The notes beneath the pieces are model-generated. The model did no database searches and had not been told where the DNA came from. It saw nothing but the letters and a program-made list of their open reading frames with translations. This document shows, piece by piece, positions 24,968 through 34,074 of a stretch of DNA of 64,000 bases; positions within the stretch are counted from its first letter, which is position 1; every line of letters starts with the position of its first letter. The stretch comes from Palsa-892 sp963751615 (GTDB lineage: Bacteria; Pseudomonadota; Alphaproteobacteria; Rhizobiales; Xanthobacteraceae): contig CAVVVG010000006.1 of assembly GCA_963751615.1 (NCBI GenBank), positions 372,001-436,000 on the forward strand, given 5' to 3'. A program made the position numbers and the translations under genes.

Positions 24968-25468
24968 ATGCGTCTTAGGCTCAACAGATGGCAGCGGATC
25001 GGCATCGTTTTGTCGGTGATGTGGTTCATTGGATTTGAAGGATATATTTGGCACATCGGTAATCGAAACGTTTTCGATTTTTATAGTTCGAGTTTGCATA
25101 TGTGCTCCACAATATTGGATACGGACAACGAGGCATTGCAATATATCGAAAAAACAGAGGATCGAAATAAGAGACAAACTGATAATTGGACAAAATATGG
25201 GAATTGCCAGACTAGAGCGGACGCGCTTATGCATACGATGGTCGATGGGAATAATAGCGGCATACCAATATTGTTTGTAGTAGCTTTCCTCACGGTCCTA
25301 TTCGGTTGGTTGGTTGTGTCGTTCGTAATTGGAATTACGCAGTTGATAAAGGTGGGGTTCGCGCATAGCCACTTCAGACATCCGGGTTCGCCTTCTGGCG
25401 TCGGCGGCGGACCAAATGTAAAAACGGTTAGTGCGATTGCGGTTGGCAAATTCAAAGCGGCTAAGTAA
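24968..25468 (+). CDS. Two-helix membrane protein
   Basis: 166 residues. MRLRLNRWQRIGIVLSVMWF opens helix 1; a soluble loop of about 85 residues with Cys pairs (MCSTIL, NCQTRA) follows; helix 2 is near FVVAFLTVLFGWLVVSFVIG. Proteins starting RLRLNRWQRIGIVLS are frequent in Bradyrhizobium, with unknown role. The last codons lie in a 37-base inverted repeat. Confidence 0.7.
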   Translation: MRLRLNRWQRIGIVLSVMWFIGFEGYIWHIGNRNVFDFYSSSLHMCSTILDTDNEALQYIEKTEDRNKRQTDNWTKYGNCQTRADALMHTMVDGNNSGIPILFVVAFLTVLFGWLVVSFVIGITQLIKVGFAHSHFRHPGSPSGVGGGPNVKTVSAIAVGKFKAAK

Positions 25469-26123
25469 AAGAAAAACTAGCGCGCTTGCGGCTCCGAAGG
25501 TCGTGAGTTTACCCAACAAAAAACCCTGCCGAAAAAAATAAAAATTAAAGAACCGGCCTTAATTTTTATCAGCAAAGCTTGCCCAATACGCCAATTCTTT
25601 GCTGACGCCGGCCTGGGCCTCTCCAATAGGTATGGCTTTGAGTGTCATCGCGGGTTGTCCTTTTAGCCAAGTCATCGCGGCGATGAGGGTGAAGTCGCTG
25701 CTCACCCAATAAACGGTCATCACTGGCTGGTAAAGCTCAGTAATTAAATACCCCTTACCCTCAAGCAGTGATTTACCTTGAAGCAATAATTGAATTTGAT
25801 GGGGGATTCCCTCGTCATCCGTGGCCACTACGGCACGCGAGTGAACCGTCTCATCATTTTTCGTTATGCCGAGAAAATCCGTAACTAGCTTATTGGTTGT
25901 AAATAGATTTCCTTTCTCTGCGATGATCTCATTTATTCTTTTGTGTTGAGTGTCAGTTATTCGTTGCATCTGCGCCACGGCGGTAGCGTAAAAGACGAAA
26001 ATAAGCATGGCCGAAACCGCGAACACGTTTCGAGTCCATCCGAGAACATGTCCTAACCTCACGAGCATAATTTCTCCCATGCAGTCGCTAGTTTTTCTTT
26101 TACTTAGCCGCTTTGAATTTGCC
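25445..26123. repeat. Perfect 37 bp inverted repeat bracketing one gene
   Basis: 25445-25481 (GGCAAATTCAAAGCGGCTAA...) and 26087-26123 are exact reverse complements. The left arm is the 3' end of the gene at 24968 (GKFKAAK-stop). The right arm duplicates it behind the gene at 25559. Confidence 0.85.
25559..26068 (-). CDS. Membrane-anchored hypothetical protein
   Basis: 169 residues from MLVRLGHVLGWTRNVFAVSA, with GGGAGAA upstream. The N-terminal LGHVLGW...A pattern resembles the mini membrane proteins at 33462 and 55832, here followed by a 130-residue outward domain (FTTNKLVTDFLGIT, YQPVMTVYWVSSDF). It lies inside the inverted repeat. It is not recognised. Confidence 0.65.
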   Translation of the reverse strand: MLVRLGHVLGWTRNVFAVSAMLIFVFYATAVAQMQRITDTQHKRINEIIAEKGNLFTTNKLVTDFLGITKNDETVHSRAVVATDDEGIPHQIQLLLQGKSLLEGKGYLITELYQPVMTVYWVSSDFTLIAAMTWLKGQPAMTLKAIPIGEAQAGVSKELAYWASFADKN

Positions 26124-26324
26124 GATATCCCGTTTTCTACGTCGCGGTTAACGTCGCTCCTCTCGTCAGATTCTAGATTTTTTAGCCTCGCAATTACGGC
26201 CTGATGGTTGATCTAATAGTTGATTAGGTCGCTTTTGAGCAGAAGCTTTGCCAAAGGCGACGCGGCAAAACAAGTGCGATGATCGAGCCAAGCAGCATAT
26301 TAAGAATGGATTCTCTCGAACAAG

Positions 26325-26417
26325 TACGAGTTGGTGATCAACCTCAAGACTGCGAAGCTGCTTGGCCTCAATGTGCCTTACAACTGCAGCAGCGCGCCGA
26401 CAAGGTCATCGAATGAA
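26325..26417 (+). pseudogene. C-terminal remnant of an ABC substrate-binding protein
   Basis: ELVINLKTAKLLGLNVP matches the end of the protein at 20493 (LYINLTTAKALGINVP). After a frame change the final LQQRADKVIE-stop is readable. The rest of the gene is gone. Confidence 0.7.
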
Positions 26418-26423
26418 CAAATG

Positions 26424-26516
26424 TTCGCTGTTGGCACAAAGCGGACATCGATGAGATGCCGATCAATGCCTGCTTTCGCGGTAAGAACAGACATCAAGAT
26501 CAGTGGGCGTCATGTT
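26424..26516. repeat. GTCCGC-type palindrome cluster, degenerate
   Basis: GTTCGCTGTTGGCACAAAGC-GGACATC is followed by two weaker units. Small open frames through it are not considered genes. Confidence 0.6.
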
Positions 26517-26771
26517 CGCTTATGACCCAACAGCGACAATCGTCACCGTAGACACCGGGCGAAAATCAGCGCAGCGTCCTCGCGCGGACAAGCAGATGAG
26601 TTGACCGAGAGCGGCGTCGCCTGGGGGTTGCCATGATCGATAATCGGACAGCGCCATATGCCGCACTAGCTCTTCGACTTTTGCTCGCGTTTCTATTCTT
26701 CGCTCGCATATATAAAAAATATGCGGTGACGGGTTTTGATAACGCATAATCCTAGGGAACCCGGCCTAGTT

Positions 26772-27023
26772 TTATTTTCTGAGATTGCGGTCAGGCCACG
26801 ACGCTGACAGGTAACTACGAGTAGTCTCTATCGTCTTCGTCGGCTTCATGTCCGCAAAGCGCTCAATTTTGCCCTTCATCGAAGCTCCCATTTCATACTC
26901 TGAAGGTTGGTGCCAGTACTCGTACTTATCGGGTTCAGGTTCTTCCGTCGCTGGCGTCTCGTAGTATGCGACAGGACTATCAACCGGCGCGGCGGATACC
27001 AGTCGTAATGAAGAACGCTCCAA
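26772..27023 (-). pseudogene. C-terminal part of a SEHEMG-family protein
   Basis: Only the conserved end is left: YEYWHQPSEYEMGASMKGKI, ERFADMKP and SWPDRNLRK. The frame opens inside the 3' end of the PilZ gene on the same strand, so the two genes appear fused at a deletion joint. It could still be translated. Confidence 0.5.
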
Positions 27024-27261
27024 TCATCGGTCCCGAGCGCCACACCACCTTACATTCTTTTGGGAATCGGGAACGCGGAGAAATCACGAACTGAAATTCC
27101 GACGGGACGCTGTCTGGGGATCCGACTTGAAGTCGGAATCCTGAATTTGAGATATCTGTGACAGTGCAGGGATGCAGCGAGCCATCGCGACGGCGCACGA
27201 AGGCAGGATGTTTTACCTTCATACGTGTGTGCTCGCGACGCTCTGATGCAAGGACGATCAT
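26980..27261 (-). CDS. PilZ-domain protein
   Basis: MIVLASERREHTRMKVKHPA holds the RRxxxR motif and TVTDISNSGFRLQV the D-x-S-x-x-G motif, so both c-di-GMP motifs are present. The last strand reads ECKVVWRSGPMIGAFF. The extreme C-terminus is altered by the joint with the SEHEMG remnant. Confidence 0.7.
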   Translation of the reverse strand: MIVLASERREHTRMKVKHPAFVRRRDGSLHPCTVTDISNSGFRLQVGSPDSVPSEFQFVISPRSRFPKECKVVWRSGPMIGAFFITTGIRRAG

Positions 27262-27400
27262 GGTTGCATAGCAAACCAAAAAATTTGACTGTTTGCTAAA
27301 AATTGCGCGAATAATCAGCTATCCAATTAATCATGTCGTAACCGCCGCGTTTTCTACCCGGCTTCGCGCCGGGGCTTTTTGTTGGGCAAACCACTACGCC

Positions 27401-27743
27401 GATGTCTGCTTATGGCACAAAACGGACATGCCACCTTCCCCCCATTTGATATCCGCTTTCGGCTCTAAAGCGGACTCTGATAAGCAGGTTCCGCGCTTTA
27501 TATCGGCGGCTTGATTTTTCTATTGGAAGATCGAGCGTCGGCTTAATAGAAAACGGCGATTTATTTTTTTAATTCTCTGTGACGCTAAGTTAGAAGCGTA
27601 TCGCGGTTTCCAAAATAATCATAAGTAATTGATATCTATTGTGGACTATTCAGAACAGTTTCCAAAAAAAGCCCAACTAAATCAACGGATGCTCCTAATC
27701 TGGAGGATAGGGGTCGCGAGTTCAAATCTCGCCGCTCCGACCA
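27401..27743 (+). repeat. Direct repeat with tRNA/tmRNA-like 3' end, copy 4
   Basis: Palindrome pair at 27403-27479, the GGCTTGATTTTTC block, the GGTTTCCAAA block and a T arm plus acceptor strand ending CGCTCCGACCA at 27743. The T arm is intact (GCGAG-TTCAAAT-CTCGC). Confidence 0.6.
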
Positions 27744-27962
27744 CTTTCTCCAATCAAGTCAATGTGGAATTGTGGCCGCGGTGGATTGGCTCGCGGAACA
27801 AATGCGGCGTGTGTCCACAGTGGGTCCAATTCTTTAACGCTGAAAAGATTCTAGAAATCTCGGTCGCGGTCACCCAAGTCTGCCCATTGAAGTGAGACGA
27901 TTTAAGGGGAACTTGCCACTAGTTCTGGATCTGGCGCCAAGGAGATGTGCAAATGCTACTAA

Positions 27963-28042
27963 TCAATGTCCGCTTTCGGCGGGTAAAGCGGACACTATAA
28001 TGAGCAAGCATCACGTCCGCTTTTGACCCAAAGCGGACATTG
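27963..28042. repeat. Pair of GTCCGC palindromes
   Basis: ATGTCCGCTTTCGGCGGGTA-AAGCGGACA and ACGTCCGCTTTTGACCCAAA-GCGGACAT, 60 bases before the cyclase gene. Confidence 0.8.
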
Positions 28043-28111
28043 TTGCCTCAATAGACACTCTCGGCTTCCGACCATAAGTTTCACCAGACAAGCGGTAGAT
28101 TGGGCGTCGAT

Positions 28112-29881
28112 ATGGCCGAACAGCGCATCAACCGCAAGCTGGCAGCAATCCTCGCGGCCGACGTGGTCGGTTATTCGCGCCTAATGGAGACCGACGAGGC
28201 GGGCACGCTGGCTGCTCTGAAGCGGCATCGGGAAACCATCTTCGACCCCGCCGTCGCCGCCCATAACGGCCGCATTGTGAAGCTAATCGGCGACGGCACC
28301 ATCGTCGAGTTCGGCAGCGTGGTCGATGCCGTGAACTGCGCGCTTTCGGTGCAACGCTCGGGCGCTTCGATGCCAGATGAAAGTGTGCCCCGTCCGATCA
28401 TTGTACTCCGAATCGGCATTAATCTCGGTGATGTCATCGTCGAAGGCGAGGACATTTACGGCGACGGCGTCAACATCGCCGCGCGTTTGGAACCGCTCGC
28501 GGAGCCCGGCGGGATCTGCGTCTCCTCGATCGTCAACGAAAGCGTCGGCAATCGGATTGACGTTCGTTTTCAGGATGGCGGCGATATACAAGTTAAGAAT
28601 ATCGACCGACCGATCCGTGTCTGGAAATGGCAACACGGCGCGATAACTACCACCGCCGCCCAATCCAATGCCGCCAAGCCTGGGCCGAATGGTGCGACAG
28701 CGTCGATCGCCGTTTTGCCCTTCACCAACTTGTCAGGCGATCCAGAGCAGGAATATTTCTCCGACGGCATCACTGAAGACATCATCACCGACTTGTCGAA
28801 GATCGCCGGCCTGATGGTGATCGCGCGCAACTCGAGCTTCGCTTATAAGGGGCGCTCGGTCGACATTCGCACCATCGGCCGTGAGCTTGGCGTGCGATCG
28901 GTGCTCGAAGGCTCGATCCGCCGCGCCAGCAATCGCGTGCGGATCACGGCGCAACTCATCGACGCGACAAGCGGCACGCACCTGTGGGCTGACCGCTACG
29001 ATCGCGATTTAACGGATATTTTCGAGGTTCAAGATGACGTGACGCACCGAATCGTGGACGCGCTCAAGGTTACTCTCACCCCGACGGAAAAGGCGCGGCT
29101 TGCCGACAATGAGACATCCAACATCGCCGCCTACGACTGCGTTCTTCGCGGCCGCGAGTTCTTGCTTGGTAAGGAAAAGAACCGCGAGACGTTTGATCAG
29201 GCGATAAAGTACTTTAAGCAAGCGGCGGAACTCGATCCCAACTATTCGGTAGCCTATGCATGTCTCGGCTTTGGGTACCTGTTCGACTACCAGAATCGTT
29301 GGTCTGATGATCCCGATAGTTCGCTGCCGATTGCCAAACAATACGCGCGCCAAGCGATCGAGAAAGATCCAAACGAACCGCTGGCGCGATGCGTCGGGGC
29401 GTCAGCGGCATCGTACGAAAAGGATCTCGAACGGGCGAATTCCGAAATCGACATCGCGCTATCGCTGAACCCGAGTATGGCTTTGGCCCATAGTCTCCGT
29501 GGCACCTTTCGCACCTACTCGGGTCAGCCGTTGGAAGCAATCCCCGAGATCGAGCAAGCAATACGCCTTGACCCCGCTTTGAGTCCGCAATTTCTTCATA
29601 ATCTCGGCATGGCATATCTGCTGGCCGGCAAGTACGAGACAGCGGCCGCTCTGCTTAGGCAACGGGTTCTCTTGGAGCCCGGGACGGATTTTTCTCGCGC
29701 CATACTCGCTTCGGCTCTTGGTCATCTCGGCGAGACCGATGAGGCCCGTCGCATATGGCGCGAGCTCAAAGAGATCAACCCGAATTACTCATTCAGCGAA
29801 CACACCGGCCGGCAACCTTTGAGGCAAGAGGACATCCAACGGATTGCCGAGGGTCTCGCGAAAGCTGGATTGTCGACCTAG
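28112..29881 (+). CDS. Class III adenylate/guanylate cyclase with TolB-like and TPR parts
   Basis: 589 residues from MAEQRINRKLAAILAADVVG. The N-terminal 170 residues form a CHD cyclase domain: metal Asp in AADVVGYSRLM, IVKLIGDGTIVEF, and GDGVNIAARLEPLAEPGGIC. Residues about 195-320 are TolB-N-like (SIAVLPFTNLSGDPEQEYFS; LWADRYDRDLTDIF). TPR units follow (IEKDPNEPLARCVG, AIRLDPALSPQFLHNLGMAY). It is cytosolic. This layout is very common in Bradyrhizobium. It likely makes cAMP; the activating signal is unknown. Confidence 0.9.
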   Translation: MAEQRINRKLAAILAADVVGYSRLMETDEAGTLAALKRHRETIFDPAVAAHNGRIVKLIGDGTIVEFGSVVDAVNCALSVQRSGASMPDESVPRPIIVLRIGINLGDVIVEGEDIYGDGVNIAARLEPLAEPGGICVSSIVNESVGNRIDVRFQDGGDIQVKNIDRPIRVWKWQHGAITTTAAQSNAAKPGPNGATASIAVLPFTNLSGDPEQEYFSDGITEDIITDLSKIAGLMVIARNSSFAYKGRSVDIRTIGRELGVRSVLEGSIRRASNRVRITAQLIDATSGTHLWADRYDRDLTDIFEVQDDVTHRIVDALKVTLTPTEKARLADNETSNIAAYDCVLRGREFLLGKEKNRETFDQAIKYFKQAAELDPNYSVAYACLGFGYLFDYQNRWSDDPDSSLPIAKQYARQAIEKDPNEPLARCVGASAASYEKDLERANSEIDIALSLNPSMALAHSLRGTFRTYSGQPLEAIPEIEQAIRLDPALSPQFLHNLGMAYLLAGKYETAAALLRQRVLLEPGTDFSRAILASALGHLGETDEARRIWRELKEINPNYSFSEHTGRQPLRQEDIQRIAEGLAKAGLST

Positions 29882-29893
29882 CAGGCCGTCGAT

Positions 29894-29971
29894 CAATATC
29901 TGCTTTTTGGGAGTAAAGCGGACATACCGCCCCGTCGTAATTGATGTCCGCTTTCGGCTCTAAAGCGGACT
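29894..29971. repeat. Pair of GTCCGC palindromes
   Basis: ATATCTGCTTTTTGGGAGTA-AAGCGGACAT and ATGTCCGCTTTCGGCTCTAA-AGCGGAC, directly after the cyclase stop codon, where they could act as a transcript 3' end. Confidence 0.75.
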
Positions 29972-30152
29972 GACGAATGAACTCTCGCGGGGGGATTTGG
30001 GGGGTTACAGTCTCTAGCGTCGCTCCTAGTTCAACCGAGTTCGCCGTAGCGCATGGCCGTTCAGTATCGGGAAACGTATAGAGCCGCGCAACGACGGGCA
30101 CTATCGCATAGTCTTGCGCACAGACGCGCACCCGCGAACAGCTACTATTGAG

Positions 30153-30275
30153 TTAGCATATCCTGAAGTTTGACCACAATAACGCAACGGTCAGTAGCGT
30201 TACCATGAGCGTAATAAGCAGTGGCGATTTCGTAGCAGCAGTAACGAATAGCTCACGATCAACTGGACTTTTCAT
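30153..30275 (-). CDS. 40-residue single-span membrane protein
   Basis: AGGAGGTATCG-ATG gives an ideal ribosome site. The product begins MKSPVDRELFVTAATKSPLL and has one helix (ITLMVTLLTVALLW). No copy elsewhere in the window. Confidence 0.7.
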   Translation of the reverse strand: MKSPVDRELFVTAATKSPLLITLMVTLLTVALLWSNFRIC

Positions 30276-30397
30276 CGATACCTCCTGTGAATGGAGTTGG
30301 CGACATCAAGGCGCTTCGGCAGTGCTCAATGGCCGATAAGACGCTTGACAACAGCGCCCGTAGTCGACGCGGATATCGTGCTCACTAATGCCGTCTT

Positions 30398-30646
30398 TCA
30401 CTTAAGTGAGCTCCATTTCGACATCAGGTGGCGCATTATCTCGCGCTCGAGATCATCGGTGATTCGCCCACCCCCACCCCGTTGGGCGATGAAGCTTGCG
30501 ATTTCTCGATCGGTTTGCTTCTGACGCGACTCAAAAACGGCGTCGAAGATGCGCCGCAGAACACCGGCTTTGTTCGCAATGGCTTGGTTCTTGGTAGAAG
30601 CCTTGCCGCTAAAGGCGAAATCCCTGTGATTTGCAACGTATGTCAT
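30398..30646 (-). CDS. 82-residue hypothetical protein (MTYVANHR type)
   Basis: The start at 30646 follows GGAGA by seven bases. MTYVANHRDFAFSGKASTKN, RRIFDAVFESRQKQTDREIA and ITDDLEREIMRHL match a small soluble family common in Bradyrhizobium. The role is unknown. It is divergent from the LysR gene, separated by 130 bases. Confidence 0.7.
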   Translation of the reverse strand: MTYVANHRDFAFSGKASTKNQAIANKAGVLRRIFDAVFESRQKQTDREIASFIAQRGGGGRITDDLEREIMRHLMSKWSSLK

Positions 30647-30779
30647 GTGACCATCTCCATCTGATTGGGGCGTTGAGAATTGAACATTTCTCAACTATCG
30701 TATTTGCTGTCTGTCATATAATACCTTGGAGTGAAGCACCACGAACGATTTTTTCTCAGCTAGTAGTTGAGGTTATCTC

Positions 30780-31727
30780 ATGCATAATCCGATGCCGCCG
30801 CTTAATGCCCTTCGCGCGTTCGAGGCCGCCGCACGCCATCTCAGCCTGACCAAGGCGGCGCAAGAGCTGCATGTCACGGCGGGAGCCCTGAGCCACCAGA
30901 TCCGCGGACTTGAAGAGCTGCTCGGTCTCAAGTTGTTCGAACGGCGCGTGCGATCAATCACGCTGACCTCCGCGGGCAAGCAGCTCTATCCTGGCCTGCA
31001 AACGGGCTTCGTCCATCTCCGAGATGCGTTGGCCGGCCTGACCGATGCTGGCGACGAGCGCATCCTGGTGATCAGCACACCACCAGGTTTCACTGCAAAG
31101 TGGCTGGCACCGCGGTTGTACCGCTTCTCTAGCGCTTACCCCGAGATCGATGCTCGCATTTCCTCAACGCTCACCAATGCCAATTTCACGACGGACGGGG
31201 TCGACGTTGCGGTGCGCAACCTATCTGTCGATGCGACGGCCGACGTGGAGCTTGTAATCGAGAAATTGATGGACGTGTCTCTCGTGCCGGTTTGTAGTCC
31301 CAAACTGATCGAGGCACACGGGCCTTTCGCGTCACCGAAAGCGCTCAAAGGTGTGCCACTAATTCATGACGACTCGTTCAACAACCGCGCCGAGATACCT
31401 GCCTGGGATGAATGGTTTAAGGCAGCCGGCGTAGATGGCGTCGATGTCAGTCGCGGGCTCCGTTTTAACAACGCTGATCATGCGCTCGACGCCACGGTCG
31501 AGGGCGCTGGAGTGCTGCTTGCGACCGACGTGCTGGCCTACGATGAGCTACACACGGGGCGGCTTGTAAAACCCTTTGAGCTCACTTTGCATTCGGGTCG
31601 CGCCTATTACTTTGTCTGCACAAAGAAACGCCAGGACCGCCCTAAAGTGCAGGCTTTCCGTACTTGGATCAAACAGGAGGTGGCTGCTCTCGACTGGGGC
31701 AAGAGTATGAACCGGCGACCGCTTTGA
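30780..31727 (+). CDS. LysR-family regulator, GcvA-like
   Basis: 315 residues. The N-terminal winged helix-turn-helix reads PLNALRAFEAAARHLSLTKA then AQELHVTAGALSHQIRGLEE. The effector domain follows (ISTPPGFTAKWLAPRLYRFS; GVDVAVRNL). The PLNALRAFEAAARHLS start is typical of the GcvA subgroup. The neighbouring convergent GST gene (31802) is a possible but unproven target. GAGG lies before the ATG. Confidence 0.9.
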   Translation: MHNPMPPLNALRAFEAAARHLSLTKAAQELHVTAGALSHQIRGLEELLGLKLFERRVRSITLTSAGKQLYPGLQTGFVHLRDALAGLTDAGDERILVISTPPGFTAKWLAPRLYRFSSAYPEIDARISSTLTNANFTTDGVDVAVRNLSVDATADVELVIEKLMDVSLVPVCSPKLIEAHGPFASPKALKGVPLIHDDSFNNRAEIPAWDEWFKAAGVDGVDVSRGLRFNNADHALDATVEGAGVLLATDVLAYDELHTGRLVKPFELTLHSGRAYYFVCTKKRQDRPKVQAFRTWIKQEVAALDWGKSMNRRPL

Positions 31728-31801
31728 ATGATGACCTGCTAATCTAACTCGGAGAAAATGACCCGAAGTAGATAAGCGGATCATGCGAGCCCAATAACTT
31801 C

Positions 31802-32599
31802 TCATCCTTGGATCTTTGGCTTCATCCGTGCGGGCAGCGCTGGCCCCGGCCATAACACCCGCCGCTCCTTAGTTTCATTGAAAAACCAGTCGTGAAAGCC
31901 GCGCGCCAGCATCCATTCGATTCGATCACCCCGCCAAAAAATTCGCTGCCTCTCGAAATCTCTCTCCTTGAGATTGACGACAAAATCGCGGGCACGCCGC
32001 AAATCGGCGGCGCAAAATGGCAGCGAGCGCATCTGCCTGAACCAACGTGCAAGGCTTGGGTGCCGCTGAGCCGAGAATTCCACCTCCATGGCTTTCACAC
32101 TCGCCACGTGCGGAAAGAGGGCGATGTCAGCGATGGATAACGGTCCGCTGATAAATTCTCGGTCGGTGAGTTCGTTTTCGAGCGCGTTGTAGACCAGCCC
32201 AAGATCGGCACGTGCCGCCTGAAGCATTCCTTCAGGCATGCTGTCCTGGCGATCAGCCCATTTCCAGTACGAGATGTTGATAAGGATGGGGTCTATGAAG
32301 GTGTCCGCTGCTCGCTCCCAGGCGCGGGCGTGGACGTGAGCGGCAGGCACTTCGGGATACACAGGTTTGGTTGGATAGCAAAACTCCAAGTAACTAACGA
32401 TATCCGCCGAATTCACCACGATGATTTCGCCGTCGACTAGGACGGGCACTTCAACCCGCCCGTTCACGGCCTTGAGTAGTTCGTGGTTTGACTTGAGCAG
32501 ACCGTCTACCGATTCGAAATTCAGACCCTTGTATTCCAGTACCATTCGTACTTTGCGAGCGAAAGGGCTGAACGCACTGTCGTATAGCCTGATCATCAC
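31802..32599 (-). CDS. Glutathione S-transferase family protein
   Basis: 265 residues, longer than the usual 200-220. The N-terminal thioredoxin-like domain has IRLYDSAFSPFARKVRMVLE and the VPVLVDGEIIVVNSADI pattern (cis-Pro and Ser for glutathione). The helical domain has FISGPLSIADIALFPHV with the N-capping Asp. A C-terminal extension of about 60 basic residues (FHDWFFNETKERRVLWPGPA) is unusual. Confidence 0.85.
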   Translation of the reverse strand: MMIRLYDSAFSPFARKVRMVLEYKGLNFESVDGLLKSNHELLKAVNGRVEVPVLVDGEIIVVNSADIVSYLEFCYPTKPVYPEVPAAHVHARAWERAADTFIDPILINISYWKWADRQDSMPEGMLQAARADLGLVYNALENELTDREFISGPLSIADIALFPHVASVKAMEVEFSAQRHPSLARWFRQMRSLPFCAADLRRARDFVVNLKERDFERQRIFWRGDRIEWMLARGFHDWFFNETKERRVLWPGPALPARMKPKIQG

Positions 32600-32687
32600 T
32601 TCATATCCTGCTTTGAGGTGATCTCATCCAGGTGGGTTCATCTTGGACGAACACACGACCGAAAGGTCGCACCCGTCGTTAGGGCTG

Positions 32688-32936
32688 TTACGCATATTGA
32701 CGCTCCAACAGGGTTTTCCCTTTGCTCGTCACAACCATCCCTGATTGCCGCATCGGCCCACGTTCCGCTTCGATCTGAACGAGTCCGTCTTCAAGAGCGT
32801 CTTCCCAAATGGACAAGCGAGGGCATGACGTGCGCCATGCGTCTAATGCTTGGCCATAAGTGCGGGAAGCTTCTGAAAGCCATGTTAGAAATTGGATTGT
32901 TAGATAGCCGTTGGGGCCATCCGGGATATTCCGCAT
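32688..32936 (-). CDS. 82-residue hypothetical protein
   Basis: The start MRNIPDGPNGYLTIQFLTWL is preferred over 32996. YGQALDAWRTSCPRLSIWED and a C-terminal VTSKGKTLLER suggest a winged-helix-like fold. Similar short proteins occur in Rhizobiales. The role is unknown. Confidence 0.6.
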   Translation of the reverse strand: MRNIPDGPNGYLTIQFLTWLSEASRTYGQALDAWRTSCPRLSIWEDALEDGLVQIEAERGPMRQSGMVVTSKGKTLLERQYA

Positions 32937-32997
32937 AGCCAATTGTAACAAGAAAATATCGGTCGACCTATCGGATTGTTTTGCTGGACAACTCACG

Positions 32998-33077
32998 ACG
33001 CAGATGTCCGCGTTTGACAGAAAGCAGACATGGATAAAAAGAGAACGTCACGTCCGGTTTTAACCCAAAGCAAACAT
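32998..33077. repeat. Degenerate pair of GTCCGC palindromes
   Basis: ATGTCCGCGTTTGACAGAAA-GCAGACAT and a second unit with CCGGTTTTAACCCAAAGCAA-ACAT. Confidence 0.65.
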
Positions 33078-33394
33078 CCGCCACAGGGGTCAACCGGTTA
33101 AAGCATCCCGTCGCCAGCGCCCGTCTTCTCGTAAACGCGCCTGATCTCAAGCGAGGCTAAGGTACTGACGCAGGACGGCAAGGTGCTAGCGCACGGCAAA
33201 TTGGCAAAGTTACTGTCGCCCGGCTTGGCGCGCCGATTGGCCGACGAAGCTGAAGCTCTAGTACCACAAAAAGAGGTCTGAGCGCGGAAGGAATCCCTTT
33301 TACTTTGGACCGCGTCAGTCAGTATTTTCTTTCTCACTCGAACTATAGGAATGATGTCCGCTAATGACACTAAGCGGACTACCCAAGCCTCGAT

Positions 33395-33452
33395 TTCCAT
33401 CCAAATGGTGCTTGATCCAGCGCAAGGTCTTTCAACCTCGCTCGTTGCAGCA
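33395..33452 (+). repeat. Dispersed 'cctcgctcg' module
   Basis: CTTGATCCAGCGCAAGGTCT then TTCAACCTCGCTCGTTGCAG; it ends just before the gene at 33462. Confidence 0.6.
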
Positions 33453-33461
33453 TAAATCTCA

Positions 33462-33659
33462 ATGGGCATGCGCAAGCGGATTGGACAAGTTCTCGGATGG
33501 GCGGGAAATATCGTCGCGGCGATTTGGCTTTCCGTGACTTTCCCACAGTGGAGTGATGGCACCGACTTCACCGGTCCGGTTGTTGCGGGTGCAATTTTTC
33601 TTATTGGGCAGGCGCTCCGTTACATTTTCGCGGGCAGTGATGACTCGGTGGTGTCTTAA
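33462..33659 (+). CDS. 65-residue two-span membrane protein, GQVLxW family
   Basis: MGMRKRIGQVLGWAGNIVAA starts helix 1; GAIFLIGQALRYIFAG is helix 2. The protein at 55832 shares GQVLYW and GRAIRYVLSGK. This two-helix family is common in Bradyrhizobium, with unknown role. Confidence 0.7.
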   Translation: MGMRKRIGQVLGWAGNIVAAIWLSVTFPQWSDGTDFTGPVVAGAIFLIGQALRYIFAGSDDSVVS

Positions 33660-33671
33660 AATCGCATCGAC

Positions 33672-33737
33672 GCGTCGACTTCCCGCCTAATCGAGTTTGG
33701 TCCAGCGCAATGCCCTTCAGCCGGGATCGTTGCAGCG
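33672..33737 (+). repeat. Dispersed 'taatcgag' module
   Basis: CGACTTCCCGCCTAATCGAG then TTTGGTCCAGCGCAATGCCC and a changed end GGGATCGTTGCAGC. Confidence 0.6.
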
Positions 33738-33837
33738 TTACTCATTCACATCGCACGACCTTTCCTAATGGCTGGAACTACAGTGCTAGGACTCGACTTA
33801 TATGCCGTCGATTTCCTAATTATTCGGGAATCGGGCG

Positions 33838-33957
33838 CTAACCCCAAATGACATCGTAAAGCGTATACAAGCCAACTATCACTAGGACTGCGCCAGTGAT
33901 GAACGATTGACGCTGGGGCGTCATCCACTCGGTAAACTTCTTCCACATTTGTTTCAT
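33838..33957 (-). CDS. 39-residue single-span membrane protein
   Basis: MKQMWKKFTEWMTPQRQSFI precedes one helix (GAVLVIVGLYTLYDVIWG). Only a weak GAG is upstream. The amphipathic basic start and single helix fit the other mini membrane proteins. Confidence 0.55.
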   Translation of the reverse strand: MKQMWKKFTEWMTPQRQSFITGAVLVIVGLYTLYDVIWG

Positions 33958-34074
33958 CTCATAAAAAATCCCGTAAGACTATTCTTTCAACAATCCGAAT
34001 AGCCAAACGGTATGCGATACAAAGAGGGAAGCGTTTTTATGGCAGCCGTTTAATTTCTTTAATCCAGATAGGTG

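Noticed and set aside
26520..26747. 75-residue minus-strand frame (MRYQNPSPHIFYICERRIET)
   Set aside because: It lies in a region of repeat remnants, has no ribosome site and no recognisable pattern. Not enough to call a gene.
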